Source of the DNA: a virus
Virus record (IMG/VR): IMGVR_UViG_3300030110_005522
Coordinates: 1 to 20,042 of that record
Length of the DNA stretch: 20,042 nt
Direction: 5' to 3' (one strand)
Position numbers and translations under genes: made by a program. Shown here in pieces: positions 1-5,906 of this stretch (position 1 is the stretch's first letter; the number at the start of each line of letters is the position of its first letter). Under the pieces are notes generated by a model that worked only from the letters and a program-made list of their open reading frames with translations, was not told the origin of the DNA and searched no databases.

Positions 1-1
1 A

Positions 2-349
2 GCAGATAACCTAGCTCTTGGTAATTTAGAAGCTACACGTGATTGGGGACATGCAAAAGATTACGTCAAAGCAATGTGGATGATGCTACAACAAGATAAA
101 CCAGATAATTTTGTATGTTCAACAGGTGTATCGCATTCAGTTAAGGATTTAGTTAACTATGTGTTTAGTCAGCTCGACATGAACTATAAGGATTTTATAA
201 CACAGGATGAAAAATTCTTAAGACCCGAAGAGCTTACAGATTTGAAAGGAGATTCTACAAAATTAAGAACTACCTTAGACTGGAAGCCAGATTATACATT
301 TGAGACAATGATAGATGAGATGGTTGAGTATTGGTTAACCCATGAATAA
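2..349 (+). CDS. gmd: GDP-mannose 4,6-dehydratase, C-terminal part (5' end outside window)
   Basis: The reading frame is open from base 2, so this is the last 115 residues of a gene cut by the window start. The segment with RDWGHAKDYVKAMWMMLQ near its N-terminal side is the typical GMD signature (family knowledge). It is followed by the STGVSHSV stretch and the C-terminal substrate-binding region ending in WKPDYTFETMIDEMVEYW. GMD converts GDP-mannose to GDP-4-keto-6-deoxymannose with NADP. The NADP-binding Rossmann motif and the catalytic residues lie outside the window. The stop overlaps the ATG of the GDP-fucose synthase gene by 8 bases, so the two consecutive steps of GDP-L-fucose synthesis are translationally coupled. 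An ATG at 74 is internal, not the true start. Confidence 0.93.
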   Translation, partial: ADNLALGNLEATRDWGHAKDYVKAMWMMLQQDKPDNFVCSTGVSHSVKDLVNYVFSQLDMNYKDFITQDEKFLRPEELTDLKGDSTKLRTTLDWKPDYTFETMIDEMVEYWLTHE

Positions 350-1241
350 AATATTAGTTACAGGAGGCTCTGGGCAAGTTGGAAGAGAATTAAAGAATAT
401 TTTACCAGACGCAACATATATATCTTCAAGCGAATACGATCTTACAACAGAAGAAGGTGTACAGGACCTTTTTATGTTTAGTAATTTTCACACTATTATA
501 CACTTAGCAGCAAAAGTAGGTGGTATTATCGATAACATTAACAACCCATCTGATTATTATGCAGATAACGTCTTAATGAATACTCTAATGGTTAATTATG
601 CTGTAAAGTATAATGTTGAGAGATTTATTGGTGTTTTGAGTACATGTATTTACCCTGATAAAGTAGAATCCTACCCTATGAAAGAGTCAACCCTACATGC
701 AGGTCCTCCAACCCCGACAAATTTTTCATATGGTATATCAAAGCGCGCTATGGCCGTGCATATTGATGCTGTAAACAAGCAGTATAACAAACAATATTGT
801 TACGTCATACCAAGTAACCTATACGGTATACATGATAAATTCGATGAAAGAAGTCACTTTGTAGCTGCATTAGTTAAAAAAATTTATGAAGCAAATAAAG
901 TTGGTAAAGATAGTATAACATTATTTGGTTCCGGAACCCCATTGCGTCAATTTATGAACGCTAGGGATCTTGCTGTTATTTTAAAGAGAATGGTCGTTGA
1001 AGATATTACTGAAAGTTTTAATGTAGCTAGTAAAGATAATTTAAGTATTAACGACATTGCAAAAATTGCATTAAAGGCCTGTAACTGTGAACATATGTCT
1101 ATAGTATATGATACTTCAAAGCCTGACGGGCAATACAGAAAAGATGTGTCAACAGAAAAAATGAACTCTATTTTTTCTGATCTGCAATTTTTACAGCTTG
1201 AAGAAGGCATTAAAGAAGTATATAATACGCTTGATTATTAA
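342..1241 (+). CDS. fcl: GDP-L-fucose synthase (GDP-4-keto-6-deoxymannose epimerase/reductase)
   Basis: This is a 299-residue extended short-chain dehydrogenase/reductase, close to the usual length of about 310-320. The N-terminal Rossmann motif TGGSGQVG is at residues 7-14. The active-site set fits GDP-fucose synthase: Ser100 and Cys102 in LSTCIYP, then Tyr130 and Lys134 in SYGISK (YxxxK). The stretch HAGPPTPTNFSYGISKRAM is typical of this family. It epimerises and reduces the GMD product to GDP-L-fucose using NADPH. It starts inside the end of gmd, which fits a two-gene pathway unit. The product could feed the glycosyltransferase further downstream, but that link is inferred from neighbourhood only. 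Confidence 0.93.
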   Translation: MNKILVTGGSGQVGRELKNILPDATYISSSEYDLTTEEGVQDLFMFSNFHTIIHLAAKVGGIIDNINNPSDYYADNVLMNTLMVNYAVKYNVERFIGVLSTCIYPDKVESYPMKESTLHAGPPTPTNFSYGISKRAMAVHIDAVNKQYNKQYCYVIPSNLYGIHDKFDERSHFVAALVKKIYEANKVGKDSITLFGSGTPLRQFMNARDLAVILKRMVVEDITESFNVASKDNLSINDIAKIALKACNCEHMSIVYDTSKPDGQYRKDVSTEKMNSIFSDLQFLQLEEGIKEVYNTLDY

Positions 1242-1258
1242 TTGTAATAATTTACAAT
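1241..1258 (+). other. Perfect 7-bp hairpin after the GDP-fucose synthase gene
   Basis: ATTGTAA (1241-1247) and TTACAAT (1252-1258) form a perfect inverted repeat around a TAAT loop, directly after the stop codon. This is almost the only non-coding gap in the sugar operon. The stem is AT-rich and has no following T run, so it is not a convincing terminator. It could be a processing or stability element. Confidence 0.4.
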
Positions 1259-1264
1259 ATTAAT

Positions 1265-1846
1265 ATGGTTATTAAACAAGGTGTATATGATGGAAACTTT
1301 ATTCATAATAGATTTGCTTATGAACAATTTAGAAAAAACGTCTCTTCGTGTGGTAATATTGTAGCTTTTAGAGCTCCGATGTACGTTAAAGATGCACTAA
1401 TTGATTTAGAGGATACACTGAGTAACGATTTTATTCATAGTCAAGATTCTATTAATTTCTGTTGGGAAATTCCTGGGTTATGTCCTTTCGGTGCTGTCTC
1501 CTTTCAAAGGCTCTTTAATACTTCTATTGCTAATATACTTTCACAATTTATTAAAAAGGGTATTATTGTCGACGGTGATGATCTAATGGTGCAAGATGAG
1601 TTCATTGGTAATGATGATAAAGTGAGAGGTGAGGGTAAAGTAAGTGTATCTATAACGTATTCAAAAGAAAATGTTGCTCTAGGTCATACCGGTATTAATA
1701 TTACAGCTGGTGATAAAGCACCGCCTTTTGCTTACTCATCTAATCTTACTGATAAGCAAGCTAATGAATTTATGAATGTAGTAATTGATCATTTTAATAC
1801 AGAGGTAAAAGATCAATTTATCGCTACTACAAAAATTTTAGTTTAA
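1265..1846 (+). CDS. DUF366-like protein
   Basis: This 193-residue protein resembles the archaeal/bacterial DUF366 family (Pfam PF04017; structure known for Pyrococcus PH1223), judged by recalled family pattern rather than by a search. The matching features, in order, are YDGNFIHNRFAYEQF (family YDGS..R..WAYR.F), NIVAFRAP, DLEDTLSND with the following acidic stretch, GDDLMV, KVSVSITY (family LSISIAT) and HTGINI (family HIGLNV). As I recall, the fold resembles class II aaRS/biotin ligase domains, and no function is firmly known to me. It lies between GDP-fucose synthase and a glycosyltransferase and shares the TAATG junction with the latter. No signal peptide or membrane segment is visible. 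A viral copy in a sugar operon is unusual. Confidence 0.65.
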   Translation: MVIKQGVYDGNFIHNRFAYEQFRKNVSSCGNIVAFRAPMYVKDALIDLEDTLSNDFIHSQDSINFCWEIPGLCPFGAVSFQRLFNTSIANILSQFIKKGIIVDGDDLMVQDEFIGNDDKVRGEGKVSVSITYSKENVALGHTGINITAGDKAPPFAYSSNLTDKQANEFMNVVIDHFNTEVKDQFIATTKILV

Positions 1847-2676
1847 TGCAAGTAGTATATAATGACGTTGCGGAATATTTTTGCGAGTGGGCATATTTAC
1901 AGGAGGTTATAAAACATTTACAACCGAAACTTTCTGATCAATATGTATTACATATTGCGTGTCTTAGTCAAGAATGTGCCAATAATAAAAATATAAAGTT
2001 TGTCACTGGTAAAAAAAATATTATTATAGGAACCTCAGATGAGTATATGCAAGATATTTATCCTCCATATCTTAATGAGGCAGTTGCTATCTTTAAACAG
2101 TATTTAGTTCCGGAACAAGAAGTAGGTAACGTATATTCATTTCCACTTGGTTATAATAAAAAACATGTTACTTTAAAAAATAAACCTATTAGTGATCGAC
2201 CGGTAGATGTATTCTTTTCAGGTCATATGCATTCAAAACTTAGGAAGACTAGTTTATTACCGATAATACAGTATTTTAAAAACCTGCCAAAACATAAACG
2301 ACCAAAGCTCGATATTAATATTAGTGGCGGTTTTAATATGGGACTCAATGGAGATGAATATTCAAAAAGACTGCACAATAGTAAGATTGCTATTTGCCCG
2401 CATGGTAATGTAAGTGTTGAAACGTTTAGATTTTATGAAGCTGCGAGAAGCGGATGCGTTATTGTTTCACCAATACTCCCAAATACACAGATATATAAAA
2501 ATAGTAATGTAGTACAAGTTGAAAATTGGCATAGAGATACCGGACCAATTATAGTGGAATTAATAAGGAATGACGATAAACTAGCAGATATACAGCGTAA
2601 TATAGTAGATGATTGGAACGATACTTTATGTGAAGAAGCTGCAGCTAATAAAATTTTAAGTAAACTACAACAATGA
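1846..2676 (+). CDS. Exostosin-like glycosyltransferase
   Basis: This 276-residue protein has the arrangement of an exostosin/GT47-type GT-B enzyme. DVFFSGHMHSKLRKTSL (residues 121-137) would begin the C-terminal nucleotide-sugar-binding half. It is followed by ISGGFNMGLNGDEYSKRLHNSK (159-180, split here as one region) and by CPHGNVSVETFRFYEAARSG (184-203), with the conserved E/R positions and then CVIVSP. It probably transfers a sugar from a nucleotide donor, but donor and acceptor cannot be read from sequence. There is no signal peptide or membrane segment, so it should act in the host cytoplasm. The start overlaps the previous stop (TAATG) and the end overlaps the next start (ATGA). Neighbouring genes make GDP-fucose and possibly UDP-uronic acid, which are candidate donors. 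Confidence 0.72.
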   Translation: MQVVYNDVAEYFCEWAYLQEVIKHLQPKLSDQYVLHIACLSQECANNKNIKFVTGKKNIIIGTSDEYMQDIYPPYLNEAVAIFKQYLVPEQEVGNVYSFPLGYNKKHVTLKNKPISDRPVDVFFSGHMHSKLRKTSLLPIIQYFKNLPKHKRPKLDINISGGFNMGLNGDEYSKRLHNSKIAICPHGNVSVETFRFYEAARSGCVIVSPILPNTQIYKNSNVVQVENWHRDTGPIIVELIRNDDKLADIQRNIVDDWNDTLCEEAAANKILSKLQQ

Positions 2677-3029
2677 ACTTTTTTCAACTCCAAAACAAAT
2701 TATTTTACTCTAAAAAAACTGAAGCAGGTGAGTTAGATGCCGAAGGTGAGCAAGCTTTTGTACCGTTTTTATTTAACAGATGGTTATCCTTCTATAATCA
2801 AAATATGTGTATTTTTACTAATGAGACACTAAACAAATTTAGTACTATATTTGAAAATAAACAAGACACATATAAATTATACTATAACATTATACCGCGA
2901 TTAAAGTGGCAGAAGATACAATACATTAAAAAGAAAAAAAAAGAAGAAGAAAGCGAAATAAATTTAGCGTTAATAGCAAAAAATAAAAATATATCTATTA
3001 GGGAATTAAAACAGTATATAAATGAGTAA
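2673..3029 (+). CDS. Small protein resembling phage DNA polymerase clamp-loader A subunit (T4 gp62-like)
   Basis: This 118-residue protein has the pattern I associate with the Phage_clamp_A/gp62 group. FVPFLFNRWLSFYNQN (about residues 30-45) comes first, then a helix with NETLNKF. Next is YKLYYNIIPRLKWQKIQYIKKKKK (about 68-91), a basic segment where the family has R/K-rich residues before a short C-terminal helical domain (NKNISIRELKQYI). T4 gp62 is 187 residues, so this would be a reduced form. In T4, gp62 with gp44 loads the gp45 sliding clamp. No gp44 or gp45 homologue is in the window. Its place inside a sugar operon, with 4-base and 8-base overlaps to its neighbours, is odd. It could instead be an unrelated basic protein. 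Confidence 0.5.
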   Translation: MNFFQLQNKLFYSKKTEAGELDAEGEQAFVPFLFNRWLSFYNQNMCIFTNETLNKFSTIFENKQDTYKLYYNIIPRLKWQKIQYIKKKKKEEESEINLALIAKNKNISIRELKQYINE

Positions 3030-3921
3030 AGCAATAGTAACAGGTGGAGCTGGGTTTATAGGATCAAATTTAGTAGATGCTATGTTGCCTTTATATGATG
3101 AGGTATTGGTAATTGATAACGAGTCAAGTGACTCAAATGAACAATTTTACTGGAACGATAGATGTACAAATTATAAATTAGATATTTGCGATTATGAAAG
3201 CATAAGACCTTTGTTTGATGGGGTTGAGGTTGTTTTCCATCTAGCAGCAGAAGCTCGAATACAACCAGCTGTTAAAAATCCTATTTTAGCTGCTAAAACA
3301 AACGTAGTAGGTACATGTACTGTATTGCAATGCTCTAGAGAAGCTAACGTTAAGAGAGTTATTTATAGTTCTACATCTTCAGGATACGGTTTAAAAAACG
3401 ATGTACCTCTAAATGAAGAAATGCCGGATGATTGTTTAAATCCGTATTCTGTTACTAAGGTCGCAGGTGAAAAATTATGTAAGATGTATACAGATTTATT
3501 TGGATTGGAGACAGTTATATTTAGATATTTTAATGTATATGGAGAAAGACAACCAATTAAAGGTCAGTATGCACCAGTAATTGGCATCTTTATTAGACAA
3601 CGTAACAGTGGAGAGCCCATGACTATTGTTGGTGATGGAGAGCAACGACGCGACTTTACTCATGTTAGTGATGTAGTTACAGCAAATGTTCTTGCCTCTA
3701 CTCTAGAAAATAAAGAACCTGTAGGTAAGGTTTTAAATATCGGAACAGGTACTAACCATAGTATTTTAGAAATAGCAAAACTTATAGATGGTGATTATAA
3801 GTTTATTAAACCGAGACTTGGTGAATCGCAAGAAACATTAGCTAATACAGATAGGGCTAAAAAAATGCTTGGTTGGATTCCATCAGTTAAATTAGAGGAC
3901 TGGTTAGAAAAAAATAGTTAA
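3022..3921 (+). CDS. NAD-dependent epimerase/dehydratase, UDP-glucose 4-epimerase-like
   Basis: This 299-residue extended SDR protein has the NAD-binding motif TGGAGFIG at residues 7-14, an acidic residue after strand 2 (IDN at 31-33), HLAAEA at 73-78, and the active site Ser/Thr cluster SSTSSGYG (116-123) with YSVTK (Tyr142, Lys146). FRYFNVYGERQ and RDFTHVSDV are conserved in the GalE/WbpP/RmlB-type group. It probably epimerises or dehydrates a UDP-hexose(-uronate); exact substrate is not readable. It begins 8 bases inside the preceding gene and its stop directly abuts the ATG of the dehydrogenase-like gene, so coupled expression is likely. A UDP-glucuronate epimerase role would fit the next gene's product, by inference. 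Confidence 0.85.
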   Translation: MSKAIVTGGAGFIGSNLVDAMLPLYDEVLVIDNESSDSNEQFYWNDRCTNYKLDICDYESIRPLFDGVEVVFHLAAEARIQPAVKNPILAAKTNVVGTCTVLQCSREANVKRVIYSSTSSGYGLKNDVPLNEEMPDDCLNPYSVTKVAGEKLCKMYTDLFGLETVIFRYFNVYGERQPIKGQYAPVIGIFIRQRNSGEPMTIVGDGEQRRDFTHVSDVVTANVLASTLENKEPVGKVLNIGTGTNHSILEIAKLIDGDYKFIKPRLGESQETLANTDRAKKMLGWIPSVKLEDWLEKNS

Positions 3922-4755
3922 ATGATTAAAATTGGTATAGCGGGGCATGGGTTTGTTGGTAAAGCAGTTGACTACGGCTTTAGCAATAATGTTAAAAAGC
4001 TTTTGATTGACCCGAATTACAATACTACATGTAAAGACTTATTGTCATTTAATCCGGATGTTGTTTTTGTATGTGCACCAACACCCATGGGTGATAACGG
4101 TAATATAAACGCTTCAATAGTTCTTGAATGTTGTAGAGAAATAAATGAATTTACTGATGCTTTAATTGTTCTTAAATCAACTGTTACACCGGATATAGTA
4201 AAAAAATTATCAAATTTATATGATAGGTTTGTTTATAATCCTGAATTTTTAACAGAAAAAAATGCTAATGAAGATTTTGTAAATCAGTTTATGTTAGTTT
4301 TAGGAGGTACAACTGAGAGTACACACGAACTTCTTAAGATTTATAATGAACATAGCATTTGTAGACCGTGTCCAGTTTTTCATATGACAGCTCAGGAAGC
4401 TTCATTTGTAAAATACGGTATTAATACATTTCTTGCTACCAAAGTTACTTTTTTTAATCAGTTGTACGATATAGTTAAAGAGCATGATGCTAATTATAAT
4501 AATATAATTAGTGCTATAGGTTCCGATCCTCGTATAACTCATTCACATACTACTGTACCCGGTTTTGATAATAAAAGAGGGTATGGAGGTGCATGCTTTC
4601 CAAAAGACACAACAGCATTTGATGCTTTTGCAAAAATGTTTACTTTGCTTTCTAATGCTATATCTATTAATACCGAATATAGAAAAAATTATAAATTAGG
4701 TAAAAGGGAGATAGAACAAAACATTACGTTTAAAGGGATTGGAAAAAAGCCATAA
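3922..4755 (+). CDS. UDP-glucose/GDP-mannose dehydrogenase family protein, short form
   Basis: This 277-residue protein has the N-terminal NAD-binding motif GIAGHGFVG (residues 5-13), the APTPMGDNG segment, LKSTVTP, and YNPEFLTEKNANEDF, all standard in UDP-glucose 6-dehydrogenases. The catalytic Cys225 lies in GYGGACFPKD. Usual enzymes are about 390-450 residues with a third, UDP-binding domain after the central helix. Here only 52 residues follow the catalytic Cys, so the C-terminal domain is missing. The stop codon is followed 17 bases later by the next gene, so this is a naturally short form, not a visible frameshift. It may oxidise UDP-glucose (or a related sugar nucleotide) to the uronate, but activity without the third domain is uncertain. 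It ends the sugar operon. Confidence 0.82.
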   Translation: MIKIGIAGHGFVGKAVDYGFSNNVKKLLIDPNYNTTCKDLLSFNPDVVFVCAPTPMGDNGNINASIVLECCREINEFTDALIVLKSTVTPDIVKKLSNLYDRFVYNPEFLTEKNANEDFVNQFMLVLGGTTESTHELLKIYNEHSICRPCPVFHMTAQEASFVKYGINTFLATKVTFFNQLYDIVKEHDANYNNIISAIGSDPRITHSHTTVPGFDNKRGYGGACFPKDTTAFDAFAKMFTLLSNAISINTEYRKNYKLGKREIEQNITFKGIGKKP

Positions 4756-4759
4756 AGTA

Positions 4760-4767
4760 AGTAAATA
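4760..4767 (+). promoter_or_regulatory. Late-promoter-like AGTAAATA before the co-chaperonin gene
   Basis: TAAATA at 4762-4767 is followed by exactly five bases (GCTGT) and the ATG at 4773. The match to the T4 late consensus TATAAATA is partial (first two bases differ). It is included because the same spacing recurs at five other genes here. No Shine-Dalgarno sequence is visible before this ATG. Confidence 0.5.
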
Positions 4768-4772
4768 GCTGT

Positions 4773-5201
4773 ATGGCAATGGCAAGTATTGATAATTTAG
4801 CTCCTACTAAAAGTCTTATAGATTTAACCACCAAAGATAAAGGTGATTTTGGCTTAGAGGAATATGATCTAACCTTTCTTTTTGACGATATTCTGTTAAT
4901 TGAATATGTTGATTTAGCTGAGGACGGCAACACCGGTGATGCGGTAGAGAGAAACGGAATTCTTATACCAACAAATACACTTACTAGGGCATGGAGAAAA
5001 GGGAAGGTAGTTTTATCTGGGCCAGATGCTAAGTACGCGAAGGAAGGTGATATCGTTCTTTTTCCAAATAACATGGGTGTTACAATATCAGGTGTTACAA
5101 TACCTGATAAAGGAATGGTAACGAAAGGTGTTTTCTTAAACGAAGAGCGTATGTTTGGAATTTGTAAACCAAAGGATGATAATACAGAAAGCAGCTCTTG
5201 A
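4773..5201 (+). CDS. GroES-like co-chaperonin (T4 gp31 analogue)
   Basis: This 142-residue protein has a GroES-type beta-barrel pattern: DDILLIEYVD opens the barrel, the flexible loop carries the hydrophobic tripeptide in NGILIP (GroEL-binding position in GroES/gp31), then GKVVLSGPDAKYAKEGDIVLF, where family members have V..VG......V..GD.V.F, and the closing strand MFGICKP. Bacterial GroES is about 97 residues and T4 gp31 is 111. The extra length is an N-terminal extension of about 25 residues and a longer mobile loop. In T4, gp31 replaces GroES so that host GroEL can fold gp23. A late-promoter-like element immediately upstream fits expression together with the capsid genes. A second ATG two codons in (Met3) is also possible as start. 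Confidence 0.78.
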   Translation: MAMASIDNLAPTKSLIDLTTKDKGDFGLEEYDLTFLFDDILLIEYVDLAEDGNTGDAVERNGILIPTNTLTRAWRKGKVVLSGPDAKYAKEGDIVLFPNNMGVTISGVTIPDKGMVTKGVFLNEERMFGICKPKDDNTESSS

Positions 5202-5553
5202 TTCTCTTTTATTAGATAATGTTTGTGAAATAAGATTCGCTCGTAGAATAGTTAAACCTGGACAAGCAGCTACGAGAAGAATGCTTTGCACAAAATCACT
5301 ATCTTTACTAAACTCTGTTAATGGTAGAATATCACTAAATTACTTTCCTCCTAAAGGACCTCCAAAGCCTTATCTTGGACCAGATCATTTAGCCGTCGCG
5401 TGGGATATATTAATGCAAGATTATAGAAACATTAATATGAACCAATGCGACTTAATACAAGAAATACCTGCTAATGACGATTTTTGGGTTTATTTTAATG
5501 AGAATATATACCCAATGTCAGCAGCACAAAAAAGAAATTTTATGAACTCATGA
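5176..5553 (+). CDS. DUF2693-like small protein (SH3-like beta-barrel, 'WYL_2')
   Basis: I chose ATG 5176, giving 125 residues; a TTG at 5155 in frame would add seven. The pattern resembles DUF2693 (Pfam PF10902) of T4-like phages: an N-terminal helix (KAALDSLLLDN), a strand VCEIRFARR, then RRMLCTKSL, where the family has RTM.CTL, and near the C-terminus HLAVAWDILMQDYRNIN, where the family has a ..V.D.....WRSF pattern. Function is not known to me. A small DNA- or RNA-binding role has been suggested for such folds, but nothing here tests it. It overlaps the co-chaperonin end by 26 bases, and its TGA overlaps the next ATG (ATGA), so it is translated from the same message. Confidence 0.55.
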   Translation: MIIQKAALDSLLLDNVCEIRFARRIVKPGQAATRRMLCTKSLSLLNSVNGRISLNYFPPKGPPKPYLGPDHLAVAWDILMQDYRNINMNQCDLIQEIPANDDFWVYFNENIYPMSAAQKRNFMNS

Positions 5554-5900
5554 ATGTTAGTCTCGAAAAAGTAACTGAATTTTTAAAACCATTTTTATTA
5601 CAAGATATAATTATAAAAACTGATAAAAAGGTTCTTAAACGTGGTAAATTAAAAATTTTCCAAGTAAAACAATATTATATCAACCTCACGTTGGAGTTTA
5701 ATAACGCAGATAAGTCGTATGAAATACCTTACCCGTATAAAACTAGTTATCATAATAATATAGGTGTACTAAATTATCATTTAAGCTCTTTTGTACCGAT
5801 AAAACAAATCAATAAAGTTAAGTGTTTAGATAGTTCATCAAAATCTAAGCTATATAACAACCTGGTGTATATATTGACTTCCGAAGATGACATTATATAA
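5550..5900 (+). CDS. Hypothetical protein
   Basis: I do not recognise this 116-residue protein. It is basic in the first half (TDKKVLKRGKLKIF), with alternating hydrophobic residues suggesting beta strands (KQYYINLTLEF), and ends in a short acidic tail (SEDDII). There is no signal peptide, membrane helix or metal-binding motif. It starts at ATGA overlapping the stop of the DUF2693-like gene and ends 6 bases before the helicase start. It therefore sits in the same transcription unit as the co-chaperonin and the helicase. Codon use (AGA, ATA, TTA rich) matches its neighbours, so it looks like a resident gene. Confidence 0.75.
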   Translation: MNVSLEKVTEFLKPFLLQDIIIKTDKKVLKRGKLKIFQVKQYYINLTLEFNNADKSYEIPYPYKTSYHNNIGVLNYHLSSFVPIKQINKVKCLDSSSKSKLYNNLVYILTSEDDII

Positions 5901-5906
5901 TTAAGT

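Noticed and set aside
1241-1258. Hairpin after the GDP-fucose synthase gene as intrinsic terminator
   Set aside because: The stem has only two GC pairs and no T tract. The downstream genes have no visible promoter of their own, so termination here is unlikely.
2925-2951. A-run of nine in the clamp-loader-like gene, similar to the dnaX slippage site
   Set aside because: A -1 shift leads to a stop after a short stretch with no new domain, and no stem-loop follows. The run simply encodes Lys.
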